DNA of 64,000 nt from Inquilinus sp. KBS0705. GTDB taxonomy: Bacteria; Bacteroidota; Bacteroidia; Sphingobacteriales; Sphingobacteriaceae. The notes under the pieces are model-generated. The model had not been told where the DNA came from. It saw only the letters and a program-made list of their open reading frames with translations, and did not search any database. Shown one piece after another: positions 53,857 through 62,712 of the stretch. Each line of letters starts with the position of its first letter. Positions within the stretch are counted from its first letter, which is position 1. The position numbers and the translations under genes were made by a program. The DNA lies in assembly GCA_005938025.2 (NCBI GenBank), contig VCCI02000001.1:372001-436000 (forward strand), given 5' to 3'.

Positions 53857-54879
53857 TTAAAGATTTGACAAAAAATCCATCGTATCAATACCATCGGCAT
53901 AATCCCACAATTGCGGATGCTGGCTTTGGCCAAAAGTTACTACCTGGTTTCTGGTTTGCAGCGGAGCATTGGTTACTATGCACTGCAACTGTTCGCTTTG
54001 TTCTTCTAATTGTATTTGTGCTGATGCAAGGCTATCATAATTCTCGTAAAATAAGCATGCCAGGGGCGATGTTAGGCGAGTATCGTGCTTAAGCAGCAAA
54101 AAGCCATTGTCTAAATGCTCATCGCGGTTTACCAGGTATATAGATTTGTTGTAATCGTAATTGTTGTTGTATTTATGGTGATGGATGATAGGGGCAAAAT
54201 GCTCTATCGATTCAAAAAAGAAGTTGAAAACATAACCTTGGGGTACTAGTAATTTAGATACATTACGGCAGCCCAAACCAAAGTAATCAAAAATATCGTG
54301 ACCGAGTGCGGCTAACTCTTCGGCGGTTTCGTTACCGGTGAGCAGGGCTATGCTATTACGGTTTTTGCGGATAATGTTGGGCACATTGCCAAAATAATAC
54401 TCAAAATAGCGCGATGTATTGTTGCTGCCGGTTGCAATAATGGCGTCAAAACCTTCCAGGCGCTCTACAAAGCTAAATCTATCGGTGTAGGCAGGTTCTA
54501 TTTTCACCAACTTGTTAAGCACATATTTAATCAGCCGTGCATCTTGCGATGATGCTTTAATTAAGGCGTGGTTACCGCTGGCCAATACACAAAGTACATC
54601 ATGAAAACCCACCAACGGGATGTTGCCCGCCAATACCAGGCCTACCTTTTTGCCACTATTTTTTGGCTCGGGGTAGTTGCTTAGCCATTTTTCCAGATCG
54701 GTGCTGTTTAACATTTGGCCGGTGGCTTTAACGGCGTTTAAAACGCTTTCGGGTGTAAACCATGCGTTGTATTGGCGCTCGTTCTCAATGATATCTAATA
54801 GCTGCGCATTGGGTGCCGCCAGCTGATCACCTAAGGCGGCGAATGTGTTTACCGTATTGATATTATAAATTTTTGACAT
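53857..54879 (-). CDS. LuxC-family acyl-CoA reductase
   Basis: 340 residues. ALDH-like fold: LAGNIPLVGFHDVLCVLASG near 82, IIATGSNNTSRYFEYYFGN near 149, and the catalytic Cys in YFGLGCRNVSKLLV near 203. LuxC reduces long-chain acyl groups to aldehydes in luminous bacteria; the Bacteroidota version occurs without the lux genes and the physiological acyl substrate is not known. It is divergent to a ferredoxin gene, with about 100 bases between. Confidence 0.85.
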   Translation of the reverse strand: MSKIYNINTVNTFAALGDQLAAPNAQLLDIIENERQYNAWFTPESVLNAVKATGQMLNSTDLEKWLSNYPEPKNSGKKVGLVLAGNIPLVGFHDVLCVLASGNHALIKASSQDARLIKYVLNKLVKIEPAYTDRFSFVERLEGFDAIIATGSNNTSRYFEYYFGNVPNIIRKNRNSIALLTGNETAEELAALGHDIFDYFGLGCRNVSKLLVPQGYVFNFFFESIEHFAPIIHHHKYNNNYDYNKSIYLVNRDEHLDNGFLLLKHDTRLTSPLACLFYENYDSLASAQIQLEEQSEQLQCIVTNAPLQTRNQVVTFGQSQHPQLWDYADGIDTMDFLSNL

Positions 54880-54919
54880 ATATATGTTATGCAGCTAAAC
54901 CCTTAAAGCCTTTTTTTGT

Positions 54920-54927
54920 TATATTTG
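54920..54927 (+). promoter_or_regulatory. -7 box for the ferredoxin gene
   Basis: TATATTTG fits TAnnTTTG, 53 bases before the ATG. Confidence 0.5.
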
Positions 54928-54980
54928 CATACTTTGCAAGTTGAGCAAAGTTAATTGAGAATTAAGAATATTTAAACAAT

Positions 54981-55334
54981 ATGGCGATTATAATCACCGA
55001 TGAATGCATAAACTGCGGGGCCTGCGAACCAGAGTGCCCGAATAATGCTATTTATGATGCAGGTGCTTCCTGGCGTTTTTCTGACGGTACGGGCTTAAAG
55101 GGGCTAATTGATTTTGGAGACGGTAACACCCTTAATGCCGAAGAAGCACAGGCTGCTTTGTCTGACGATATCTATTACATAGTACCCGACAAATGTACCG
55201 AGTGTGTTGGTTTTCATGACGAACCACAGTGTGCGGCTGTTTGCCCGGTTGACTGTTGTGTAGACGATGAGGATGTACGCGAAACAGAAGAAGAACTGCT
55301 GGCCAAAAAAGATTGGCTGCACATGAACGAGTAA
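54981..55334 (+). CDS. 4Fe-4S ferredoxin
   Basis: 117 residues. N-terminal cluster motif [17 protein letters not shown], and a second site [20 protein letters not shown], whose long spacer is typical of the seven- or eight-iron bacterial ferredoxins. The last 25 residues are acidic. It carries electrons in the cytoplasm; nothing here shows its partner, although the LuxC-like reductase lies divergently next to it. Terminator at 55356. Confidence 0.92.
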   Translation: MAIIITDECINCGACEPECPNNAIYDAGASWRFSDGTGLKGLIDFGDGNTLNAEEAQAALSDDIYYIVPDKCTECVGFHDEPQCAAVCPVDCCVDDEDVRETEEELLAKKDWLHMNE

Positions 55335-55355
55335 TTATATAAATTAATTTTATAT

Positions 55356-55390
55356 AAAGGGGAGGGTATTTATAATACTTTCCCCTTTTT
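55356..55390 (+). terminator. Terminator after the ferredoxin gene
   Basis: AAAGGGGA and TCCCCTTT pair, with inner GTATT/AATAC pairing, followed by T5. Confidence 0.75.
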
Positions 55391-55396
55391 ATTTGA

Positions 55397-55422
55397 TGTA
55401 ACTTTAATCGGCCATTAGCGTA
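55397..55422 (+). promoter_or_regulatory. ECF-like promoter of the NlpC/P60 gene
   Basis: TGTAAC-N16-CGTA, 23 bases before the ATG, a match close to the GIN-gene promoters. Confidence 0.45.
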
Positions 55423-55445
55423 TAATGCTTGTCTATTAAAACTAT

Positions 55446-56207
55446 ATGGAATACGGAATTTGTAATCTTGCGGTGATACCTTTAAGGGCCGAGCCCAGCG
55501 ACCGTAGCGAACAGGTATCGCAGGTGCTATTTGGTGAAGCTTTTGAAATTGTAGAATGGAAAGAAAAATGGGTGAAAATAATTACATCTATTGATAGCTA
55601 TACCGGCTGGATAGACCGTTTGCAGTTTATTATGCTGGGGCATGTGGCCTACAAGCGCCTTTTACAAACCCCACCGCCTTTAACTTACCGCCCAATTACA
55701 CAAGCCTGGAAAATAGTAGATAACTCTATCATTTTTTTATGTGTAGGCAGTTCACTGGCTTTTTTAGAAGGTACCACCAGCTATATTGGCAACCAAAAGT
55801 TTGAAATAATTGGCGATATGGGCCAGGCAGATAATATTGGCAATATTGCAAAATCGTTTTTAAACGCACCCTACCAATGGGGTGGCCGTACACACTTTGG
55901 TATTGATTGCTCGGGCTTTACACAGGCTGTTTTTAGGCTTTACGGCATTAATATAAAGCGGGATGCCTGGCAGCAAGCCGAAGAAGGCAAGCCGGTTGAA
56001 ACACTTTCGCAGGCGAAGTTGGGCGATATGGCGTTTTTTGAAAATGCCGAAGGGCGCATTACCCACGTAGGTATTTTGCTTAATAGCGGCGAAATTATAC
56101 ATGCATCGGGCAAGGTAAAAATTGATACGATAGAGAACCAGGGCATATACTCGGAAGAGCTTAAACGTTATACGCACGGGCTTAAGGTGATCAAACGCTA
56201 TATTTAA
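55446..56207 (+). CDS. NlpC/P60 (C40) family peptidase
   Basis: 253 residues. N-terminal SH3-like domain (about 1-65, LRAEPSDRSEQVSQVLFGEA) and another partial SH3 region, then the C40 peptidase: WGGRTHFGIDCSGFTQAVFR with the nucleophile Cys near 157 and HVGILLNSGEIIHAS with the His near 206. Cleaves peptidoglycan stem peptides. There is no obvious signal peptide, unusual for the role. It ends 4 bases into the convergent WD40 gene. An ECF-like promoter fits an envelope role. Confidence 0.9.
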   Translation: MEYGICNLAVIPLRAEPSDRSEQVSQVLFGEAFEIVEWKEKWVKIITSIDSYTGWIDRLQFIMLGHVAYKRLLQTPPPLTYRPITQAWKIVDNSIIFLCVGSSLAFLEGTTSYIGNQKFEIIGDMGQADNIGNIAKSFLNAPYQWGGRTHFGIDCSGFTQAVFRLYGINIKRDAWQQAEEGKPVETLSQAKLGDMAFFENAEGRITHVGILLNSGEIIHASGKVKIDTIENQGIYSEELKRYTHGLKVIKRYI

Positions 56208-57109
56208 AAGGCCATATCCCAAATTATTACCTTTTTATCATCACTTACGGATAATAGCTGATCGCCGTTCCAGGCCAATTTGTTTATAGATAAGGCATGG
56301 CTGGCATGGCCCTTTTCGCGGCTGATGATCTTACGCAGCTTAAAATCTTCGGCATCCCATATTTTTATGCTTTTATCCATACTGGCGGTGGCAAAATAGG
56401 GTCGGTTAGGGTGAAAAGCAATGTGGTTAACAGCAAACAAATGTGCGGGTATATTTTGTATAAGGTTGTAGGTTTTATTGTCCCATATCTTCACCTGGGC
56501 ATCACGTGCACCCGAAACCAGGTAGTCGCCATTTGGAGCGTACTGCAAGGCGAAAACAGACATGGTGTGGCCAATCAGGGCTTTAATAACACTGTAATCG
56601 TCAAGGTCGTAAATAATGATGCGGTTATCGCGGCAGCCAAAAGCAACACGGTCTTCAGCCGGGTTTATGGTGATGCAACGCACAGTATCATCTGCTACCT
56701 GTATGGTATGCAATAATTCGAGCGTTTTTAGGCTCCAAACGGATACGGTGCCATCTTCATTGGCTACCAATAATTCATCCTTTTTTGGCGATGATTTAAT
56801 ATCAAAAACGGGCTTGATATGGTGCCTTAAGCGATGTGTTATTTTTTGCTCGATAAAATTAAACACCAGCACCTCGCCGCTGCGCAAGCCTGCAAATAAC
56901 AGGGGATAACCAAGCGGGCAATGGATAGCGTAAATAGAAGCCGGCACCGGGAACATCACCTTAATAAAGGCGTTGGTATTCAGGCTCCACTCTACCAAAC
57001 CCTTATCGTTACCGCCGGTAAACAATATACCCGGCTTTTGCGACATTTCCAAAGTAAATATAGGGTTGCCGTGGCCGGTAAGTTCTGCTGTTTTTTCTAC
57101 AGTGATCAT
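56204..57109 (-). CDS. WD40-repeat protein
   Basis: 301 residues from ATG 57109 (MITVEKTAELTGHGNPIFTL). About seven repeats ending in WS, WD or similar: LVEWSLNT, VSVWSLKT, IIYDLDD, VKIWDNKT, IKIWDAED and VIIWDMAF. This is a beta-propeller scaffold, cytoplasmic. An upstream start at 57154 lies in a dispersed palindrome, and is rejected. No fused catalytic domain. It is the last gene before hisIE, with a gap filled by repeat. Confidence 0.85.
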   Translation of the reverse strand: MITVEKTAELTGHGNPIFTLEMSQKPGILFTGGNDKGLVEWSLNTNAFIKVMFPVPASIYAIHCPLGYPLLFAGLRSGEVLVFNFIEQKITHRLRHHIKPVFDIKSSPKKDELLVANEDGTVSVWSLKTLELLHTIQVADDTVRCITINPAEDRVAFGCRDNRIIIYDLDDYSVIKALIGHTMSVFALQYAPNGDYLVSGARDAQVKIWDNKTYNLIQNIPAHLFAVNHIAFHPNRPYFATASMDKSIKIWDAEDFKLRKIISREKGHASHALSINKLAWNGDQLLSVSDDKKVIIWDMAF

Positions 57110-57111
57110 TT

Positions 57112-57187
57112 TAGTCAATGGTCGATAGACCATAGACCATAGTTGCAAATCCAATTACTATGGACCATTGACTATCGACTATGGACT
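57112..57187. repeat. Palindromic TAGTCAATGGTC repeat
   Basis: TTAGTCAATGGTCGATAG on the left mirrors TGGACCATTGACTATCGACT on the right. The family also appears at 53802-53831. It overlaps the first base of the hisIE stop region. Confidence 0.65.
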
Positions 57188-57774
57188 TATTTATGTCTTT
57201 CCTCTAAATTTTTAGCTATACGCTCCAAATTTAAGCCCTTTTCTTTTAACAATACCAGCAGGTGAAACACCAGGTCAGACGATTCGTTGATCAGGTCGGT
57301 CTCAGTTTCTGCTAGTGCAGCAATAACGGTTTCAACACCTTCTTCGCCCACTTTCTGGGCTATTTTATTGAGACCTTTTTGGCGCAGTTTATTGATATAC
57401 GATCCTTCCTGCGGGTTAGCATACCTGTCGGCAATAATATTCTCTAACTGTAGTATAAAGTTTTGGTTATAGGCTGTATTAAAGCAGCTGCGCGACCCTG
57501 TATGGCAGGTAGGGCCGTCGGCTTTTACTTTTATAAGCAGGGTATCGTTATCGCAATCAATATCAATACTCTTAACATGCAGGTAGTTTTGGCTGGTTTC
57601 GCCCTTTGTCCACAAACGGTTTTTTGAACGGGAAAAAAACGTGACAATGTTTTCCTGCAAGGTTTTATCGTAAGCCTCCCGGTTCATATAACCCAGCATC
57701 AGCACTTCAAGAGTTTGCTCGTCTTGTATGATCACCGGTACTAAGCCGTCTGTTTTGTTAAAATCGATATTCAT
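57187..57774 (-). CDS. hisI: Phosphoribosyl-AMP cyclohydrolase / phosphoribosyl-ATP diphosphatase
   Basis: 195 residues, bifunctional HisIE. The cyclohydrolase part has [20 protein letters not shown] with metal-binding Cys in [10 protein letters not shown] near 91. The pyrophosphohydrolase part follows (about 110-195) with [20 protein letters not shown] near 137. It makes steps 2 and 3 of histidine synthesis. It is the last gene of the operon here, after hisF. Confidence 0.96.
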   Translation of the reverse strand: MNIDFNKTDGLVPVIIQDEQTLEVLMLGYMNREAYDKTLQENIVTFFSRSKNRLWTKGETSQNYLHVKSIDIDCDNDTLLIKVKADGPTCHTGSRSCFNTAYNQNFILQLENIIADRYANPQEGSYINKLRQKGLNKIAQKVGEEGVETVIAALAETETDLINESSDLVFHLLVLLKEKGLNLERIAKNLEERHK

Positions 57775-57794
57775 TATATTTACTTTTTACGATA

Positions 57795-57878
57795 CGTCAT
57801 TGCGAGGAACGAAGCAATCTCAGAACTATGCATATAGGATATGCCGATCGGGAGATTGCTTCGTGCCTCGCAATGACG
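57795..57878. repeat. GTCATTGCGAGG palindrome between hisF and hisIE
   Basis: CGTCATTGCGAGGAACGAAG plus CAATCTC, mirrored at the right end (GAGATTGCTTCGTGCCTCGC plus AATGACG); 26 of 27 bases pair. The best copy in the window. Confidence 0.9.
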
Positions 57879-57893
57879 CTTGGAGATAGGAGC

Positions 57894-58700
57894 TTACACT
57901 TCTCTTACCTCAATATTATTTTGTTTTAAAACCGTTTTTAAGTCGGGTATCAGTATTTCACCGTAGTGGAATACCGAAGCTGCCAAAGCGGCGTCTACAT
58001 TAGTTTTTTCAAATACATCTACAAAATGCTGTACCGACCCGGCCCCGCCTGAAGCTATTACCGGGATGTTTACGGCATCATTTATATTTTTTAGCAAGCC
58101 ATTATCAAAGCCACCCTTAGTACCGTCATGATCCATAGAGGTAAGCAGTATTTCGCCTGCGCCACGGCTTTCCGCTTCCAATATCCAGTCTTTTGTTTCT
58201 TTTTCGGTTGGTAAGCGGCCACCGTTTAAATGTACAATGTTTTTATTGCCCATTACACGGGTGTCGACCGCTACTATTACAAATTGTACCCCAAATGCTT
58301 TGGCCAGTTCATCAATTAAACCCGGGTTGCGTACCGCGGCTGAATTGATAGATATTTTATCGGCACCGGCATTTAGCAACGCATCGGCATCGGCAATTTC
58401 GTTAATGCCACCACCAATAGTAAAAGGAATGTTTATTTGCCTTGCCACTGCTTTAACCAATTCAACCATGGTTTTGCGGCGTTCTACCGTAGCGGTAATA
58501 TCTAAAAAAACCAATTCGTCGGCACCTTGCTGCGAGTAGTTCCAGGCCAGTTCAACCGGGTCGCCGGCATCGCGCAGGTCAACAAAGTTTACACCTTTTA
58601 CAGTGCGGCCGTCTTTAACGTCAAGGCAGGGGATTATTCGTTTAGCGAGGCCCCCCGGCCCCCTAAAGGGGGAGCTAAGGTTTTGTTTAATGGTTGACAA
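57894..58700 (-). CDS. hisF: Imidazole glycerol phosphate synthase cyclase subunit
   Basis: 268 residues if read from the TTG at 58700. The domain begins [20 protein letters not shown], where normal HisF starts (family length about 251). The first 17 residues ([17 protein letters not shown]) are encoded by the inverted repeat of the DUF559 element. No ATG or GTG in frame lies before the domain, so the original start appears lost. Other family parts: [33 protein letters not shown] and [15 protein letters not shown]. It makes IGP and AICAR together with HisH. How translation starts is uncertain. Confidence 0.93.
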   Translation of the reverse strand: MSTIKQNLSSPFRGPGGLAKRIIPCLDVKDGRTVKGVNFVDLRDAGDPVELAWNYSQQGADELVFLDITATVERRKTMVELVKAVARQINIPFTIGGGINEIADADALLNAGADKISINSAAVRNPGLIDELAKAFGVQFVIVAVDTRVMGNKNIVHLNGGRLPTEKETKDWILEAESRGAGEILLTSMDHDGTKGGFDNGLLKNINDAVNIPVIASGGAGSVQHFVDVFEKTNVDAALAASVFHYGEILIPDLKTVLKQNNIEVREV

Positions 58701-59035
58701 TACTTTTTTTCTAGTTGATTAAATACTTCCTGATTTGTAAATCGTAAAATTTTATAGCCATCAGCTTCAAGATGAGCTTGCCTTATTAGATCATTTGCTG
58801 CTACATCGGGTAAGTAATGTATACCCCCATCTAATTCTATTATTAACTTACATTGATGAGAATAAAAATCAGCAATGTAAATCCCTAACGGATGTTGCCT
58901 TCTAAACTTTGTGCCTAATTGGTTTCCTTTTATATTTCCCCATAGAATTGTTTCGGCAAGGGTCATGTTATTTCTTAACGCTTTAGCATTTTTGAAAATT
59001 TGAGCAGCCGCACCAAGAAATAGTTTTTTGCTCAT
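58634..59035 (-). CDS. DUF559 (PD-(D/E)XK-like) nuclease
   Basis: 133 residues. N-terminal helices, then the family's core: [20 protein letters not shown] near 33, with [16 protein letters not shown] supplying the D...E-x-D set near 55-70, GIHY, and [19 protein letters not shown]. Relatives resemble Vsr/MutH-type endonucleases. The tail [14 protein letters not shown] is encoded by the inverted repeat at 58650 and runs into hisF. It interrupts the his operon; function is unknown, but it is commonly associated with such repeats, which suggests a mobile unit. Confidence 0.8.
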   Translation of the reverse strand: MSKKLFLGAAAQIFKNAKALRNNMTLAETILWGNIKGNQLGTKFRRQHPLGIYIADFYSHQCKLIIELDGGIHYLPDVAANDLIRQAHLEADGYKILRFTNQEVFNQLEKKYCQPLNKTLAPPLGGRGASLNE

Positions 59036-59085
59036 ATAATCAATGGTTGCACTTCAAAAACTCCCCCTTCAGGGGGCTGGGGGGC
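58650..59085. mobile_element. DUF559 element bounded by inverted repeats
   Basis: The end at 58650-58674 (GCCCCCCGGCCCCCTAAAGG then GGGAG) matches the reverse complement of 59061-59085 at 23 of 25 positions. Each end is itself a hairpin (CCCCCT/AGGGGG). The 436-bp unit contains only the DUF559 gene, begins 7 bases after the hisA stop, and touches the first codon of the conserved hisF sequence. No target duplication of clear length is seen. Confidence 0.6.
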
Positions 59086-59092
59086 ATCGGAT

Positions 59093-59842
59093 TTAAATGG
59101 ACATTAGACTTTCTAAATTCCAGTTTTTTACATCTTCTATGCTGATATGGTTTTCGTAAATGGCCTTGCCTACTACGCAGGCTTCCACCTTAATTTTACT
59201 CAACTCTTCAATATCGGCCATTGAGCTTACACCACCCGATGCGATCAGTTTGATAAACGGTGAATGGTCGAGCAGTTTTTCGTAAAGCTCTACACCGGCA
59301 CCGCCCAGTTTGCCATCTTTATTAATATCGGTACATAAAAAACGGAAGAAACCAAGCGCAAGGCACTTGTCAACATAATCCATCAGTTTAATAGGCGAGC
59401 TTTCCATCCAACCCGAGTATTTGATCACTTCGTCGAGCACATCAATTGCAATAACCACCTGGTCGCTGCATTTTTCTTTACCGCAAATCTCTTTGCTTAG
59501 CTCATCTAAAAATGTAGGGTTGGTTAAGGCCTGGGTACCTACAATAACGCGGTGTACACCGGCATCGATCAATTCTTTTACCTTATCAATACTGCGTATG
59601 CCGCCACCATACTGTACCTGCATATCGGTTTTGCGTATCACATCAAACAGGTATTGCTGGTTGCTAAAATCGTTTTTAGCGCCGTTAAGGTCTATGATAT
59701 GTATAAAATTGGTACCGTTGCTTTGGTACCTTTCTATCATTTCTTCAAGTGTAACATCATATTCTGTTACCTGCTTGTAATCACCCTCGCGCAGCCTTAC
59801 TACCTTTTTATTCAGAATATCTATTGCAGGAATTATGTACAT
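59093..59842 (-). CDS. hisA: ProFAR isomerase
   Basis: 249 residues. Opens MYIIPAIDILNKKVVRLREG; further family parts are VQYGGGIRSIDKVKELIDAG near 81, IAIDVLDE near 130 and LIASGGVSSMADIEELSKIK near 200. It catalyses the isomerisation before IGP synthesis. It starts 4 bases after the hisH stop; its own stop is 7 bases from the DUF559 element. Confidence 0.96.
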   Translation of the reverse strand: MYIIPAIDILNKKVVRLREGDYKQVTEYDVTLEEMIERYQSNGTNFIHIIDLNGAKNDFSNQQYLFDVIRKTDMQVQYGGGIRSIDKVKELIDAGVHRVIVGTQALTNPTFLDELSKEICGKEKCSDQVVIAIDVLDEVIKYSGWMESSPIKLMDYVDKCLALGFFRFLCTDINKDGKLGGAGVELYEKLLDHSPFIKLIASGGVSSMADIEELSKIKVEACVVGKAIYENHISIEDVKNWNLESLMSI

Positions 59843-59845
59843 TTT

Positions 59846-60436
59846 TTAAATTTTTGAAAAGTTTTTTAACAATGTTTCGCCATGTACGCCAGACTTCTCG
59901 GGGTGAAACTGTACACCGTAGAAATTACCCTGCCAAATTGATGCCGAAAATTTATTTATATAACTGGTTGATGACAAAGTATATGTTGGGTCAAACTCAA
60001 TAAAGTATGAATGTACAAAGTAAAAGTGTGATCCGGTTGAAATATTTTCAAAAAGAGGGTTTTCTTTTTCAAAATATACTTGATTCCAGCCCGTATGTGG
60101 CACTTTAAACGAAGCAGTTTTTTTAAACTTAAGCGTTTTTACGGGGAATAGATTTAGCATATCAGCATCACCTTCTTCGCTCCAACTGGTTAACATTTGC
60201 ATGCCAACGCAAATACCCAGGGTTGGTTTTTTAAGCGCTTTTATCTTATCAACCATGCCGCTTTGCTCTAACTTGTGCATAGCGGCGCCTGCATGGCCAA
60301 CACCCGGTATAATATAGCGGTCGTACTGGTCAAAATCGGCCTCGGTATGTACCATGCCATAGGCAATACCCAACCTGTCTAAAGCTGCAGTTAACGAGAA
60401 TATGTTCCCGGCTCCGTATCGTATTATACCTATCAT
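59846..60436 (-). CDS. hisH: Imidazole glycerol phosphate synthase amidotransferase subunit
   Basis: 196 residues. Class I amidotransferase: GNIFSLTAALDRLGI, nucleophile Cys in LGICVGMQML near 77, His and Glu in QFHPEKSG near 177. It supplies ammonia from glutamine to HisF. It sits 66 bases after hisB; that gap holds a palindrome. Confidence 0.96.
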   Translation of the reverse strand: MIGIIRYGAGNIFSLTAALDRLGIAYGMVHTEADFDQYDRYIIPGVGHAGAAMHKLEQSGMVDKIKALKKPTLGICVGMQMLTSWSEEGDADMLNLFPVKTLKFKKTASFKVPHTGWNQVYFEKENPLFENISTGSHFYFVHSYFIEFDPTYTLSSTSYINKFSASIWQGNFYGVQFHPEKSGVHGETLLKNFSKI

Positions 60437-60456
60437 TTTTTTAGTTTAGAGTGGCA

Positions 60457-60490
60457 GTAGTAGTGGCAGCATTTTAACTGCCACTGCTAC
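60457..60490. repeat. GTAGTAGTGGCAG palindrome between hisB and hisH
   Basis: GTAGTAGTGGCAG and CTGCCACTGCTAC pair at 12 of 13 positions around CATTTTAA. Related to 52745-52816. Confidence 0.75.
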
Positions 60491-60502
60491 TTAAGCCTGC
60501 TA

Positions 60503-61645
60503 CTACAGTAACCCTTTAGTAGAGGGTAAAACCATTTTATTTACATCGCGCTTTACGGCCATTTTTATGGCTTTGGCAAAGGCTTTAAATATAGCTTCTA
60601 TTTTATGATGTTCGTTTTGTCCCTCTGCCTTAATATTCAGGTTGCATTTTGAGGCGTCGCTGAATGATTTAAAGAAGTGATAAAACATTTCGGTAGGCAC
60701 ATCGCCCACTTTTTCGCGTTTAAAATCAGCTTCCCAAACTATCCAGTTGCGGCCGCCAAAATCAATAGCCGCCTGTGCCAGGCAATCGTCCATAGGCAGG
60801 CAAAAGCCATAACGTTCTATACCCATTTTATTGCCTAATGCAGTAGCAAAAACCTCGCCTAAAGCAATGCCTGTATCTTCAATGGTATGGTGCTCGTCAA
60901 TATGCAAGTCGCCTTTAGCCTCAACAGTAAGGTTGATACCGCCATGGCGGGCTATCTGATCCAACATGTGGTCAAAAAAGTGCAGACCGGTTGATACTTT
61001 GGCTTCACCTGTTCCATCAAGGTTTAGTTTTATATATATATCGGTTTCTTTGGTAGTGCGGCGGTGTTCAACTACACGCTCACCTAATTTTAAAAATTCG
61101 TATATTTCTTTCCACACAGTTGTTTCAAGGGCTATGGTATCGGCAATATGGTCATTCTCGTTAAACTCGTTGCCACCTAAGTTAGAGTGGTTGTTTATCC
61201 AGATGGCCTTAGCACCTAAGTTTTTCGCCAGCAATACATCATTCTTACGATCGCCAATGGTAAAGGAGTTTTTCAGATCGTATTTAGTAGCATCAAGGTA
61301 CTTGGTAAGCAAACCGGTTGATGGTTTGCGGGTAGGGGCGTTGTCTTTAGCAAATGTGCGGTCAATCGCCTGATCGGTAAAGTTTACACCCTCATTCTCG
61401 AATGTTTTGATGATGAAGTTATGCACCGGCCAAAAGGTATCTTCGGGATAAACCGATGTGCCCAAACCATCCTGATTGGTTACCATTACCAGTTCATAAT
61501 CCAGCTCGGCGACAATTTTAGGCAGGTATTGCAATGCACCAGGGTAAAACGTTAGTTTAGCGAACGAGTCTATCTGCTCATCGGGTGTTTCGTTGATAAG
61601 GGTACCGTCGCGGTCTATAAATAATATTTTTTGCAGCTGGCTCAT
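60503..61645 (-). CDS. hisB: Bifunctional histidinol-phosphatase / imidazoleglycerol-phosphate dehydratase
   Basis: 380 residues. N-terminal HAD phosphatase with [15 protein letters not shown] near 9 and [20 protein letters not shown] near 128. C-terminal IGP dehydratase (about 190-380) with [17 protein letters not shown] and [14 protein letters not shown] carrying the metal-binding His residues. It catalyses steps 6 and 8. It overlaps hisC by 4 bases. Confidence 0.96.
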   Translation of the reverse strand: MSQLQKILFIDRDGTLINETPDEQIDSFAKLTFYPGALQYLPKIVAELDYELVMVTNQDGLGTSVYPEDTFWPVHNFIIKTFENEGVNFTDQAIDRTFAKDNAPTRKPSTGLLTKYLDATKYDLKNSFTIGDRKNDVLLAKNLGAKAIWINNHSNLGGNEFNENDHIADTIALETTVWKEIYEFLKLGERVVEHRRTTKETDIYIKLNLDGTGEAKVSTGLHFFDHMLDQIARHGGINLTVEAKGDLHIDEHHTIEDTGIALGEVFATALGNKMGIERYGFCLPMDDCLAQAAIDFGGRNWIVWEADFKREKVGDVPTEMFYHFFKSFSDASKCNLNIKAEGQNEHHKIEAIFKAFAKAIKMAVKRDVNKMVLPSTKGLL

Positions 61646-62688
61646 TTGTATTGCTGTAAAGTGTCGGTCAATATTTTGTTTTCATCGGGTGTACCAATGG
61701 TAATGCGCAGGCAACCCTCGCAAAGTTCAACATTATTTCGGTTGCGAATGATGATGCCATTTTGCACCAGATAATTGTAAATGCCTTTTGCATCGGTGGT
61801 TTTTACCAGTATAAAATTAGCATCCGAAGGGTAAATATCCAGTACAAAGGCAAAGTCTTTTAAGGTAAGCACCAATTTATCGCGCTCTGCTAAAGTCTCC
61901 TTTATCCAGGTGTTTACCTGTGTTACATTGTTTAGCGCCTCTAAAGCCAGTTGCTGCGATGCCTCGTTAACATTATAGGGTGGTTTTACCTTGTTCATCA
62001 CCTCTATGATCTCTTCGCTGGCAAAGGCCATCCCTACACGCAGGCCCGCAAGGCCCCATGCTTTGCTGAGGGTTTGCATAACTACCAGGTTGGCATATTC
62101 GGTTAATTCCTGTATATATGTTTTTTGGCGACTAAAATTGATATAGGCCTCATCTATTACTACAATGCCGTTAAAGTTGGCCAGCAGGGTTTCAATATCA
62201 TCGCGGTTAATTGAGTTGCCGGTAGGGTTATTGGGCGAGCAGATAAATATAAGCTTGGTACGCTCATCTATGGCCTCTGCAATGCCTTCCAGGTTTAGCT
62301 GGTAATCATCTGTCAGCAGTACTTTGCGTGCCTCTACATCGTTTATATTGGCCGATACCTGGTACATGCCGTAGGTAGGCGGCACAATTATAACGTTATC
62401 AATACCGGGGTTACAAAAACTGCGGAAAAGGATATCAATAGCCTCGTCGCTGCCGTTACCGACAAATATGTTACGGGCGGGTACGCCTTTAATTTCGCTC
62501 AGGCGCATTTTAACTTTATACTGCATTGGGTCGGGGTAGCGGTTATAAGCCGTACTAAGCGGCGAACCAAATGCATTCTCATTTGCATCCAAAAAAACGC
62601 TGGCCTCGCCGGTATACTCATCCCGTGCGGAAGAGTAGGGCGTTAGGTTTTTAATGTTAGTGCGTAAAAGGGTGTTTATATCAAACAT
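61642..62688 (-). CDS. hisC: Histidinol-phosphate aminotransferase
   Basis: 348 residues. PLP phosphate-binding [17 protein letters not shown] near 75; [17 protein letters not shown] near 148; the PLP Lys in [19 protein letters not shown] near 206. Fold type I aminotransferase. Its end overlaps the hisB start (ATGA type). Confidence 0.96.
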   Translation of the reverse strand: MFDINTLLRTNIKNLTPYSSARDEYTGEASVFLDANENAFGSPLSTAYNRYPDPMQYKVKMRLSEIKGVPARNIFVGNGSDEAIDILFRSFCNPGIDNVIIVPPTYGMYQVSANINDVEARKVLLTDDYQLNLEGIAEAIDERTKLIFICSPNNPTGNSINRDDIETLLANFNGIVVIDEAYINFSRQKTYIQELTEYANLVVMQTLSKAWGLAGLRVGMAFASEEIIEVMNKVKPPYNVNEASQQLALEALNNVTQVNTWIKETLAERDKLVLTLKDFAFVLDIYPSDANFILVKTTDAKGIYNYLVQNGIIIRNRNNVELCEGCLRITIGTPDENKILTDTLQQYK

Positions 62689-62712
62689 GTTATCGTATGC
62701 TATTTAAACTAT

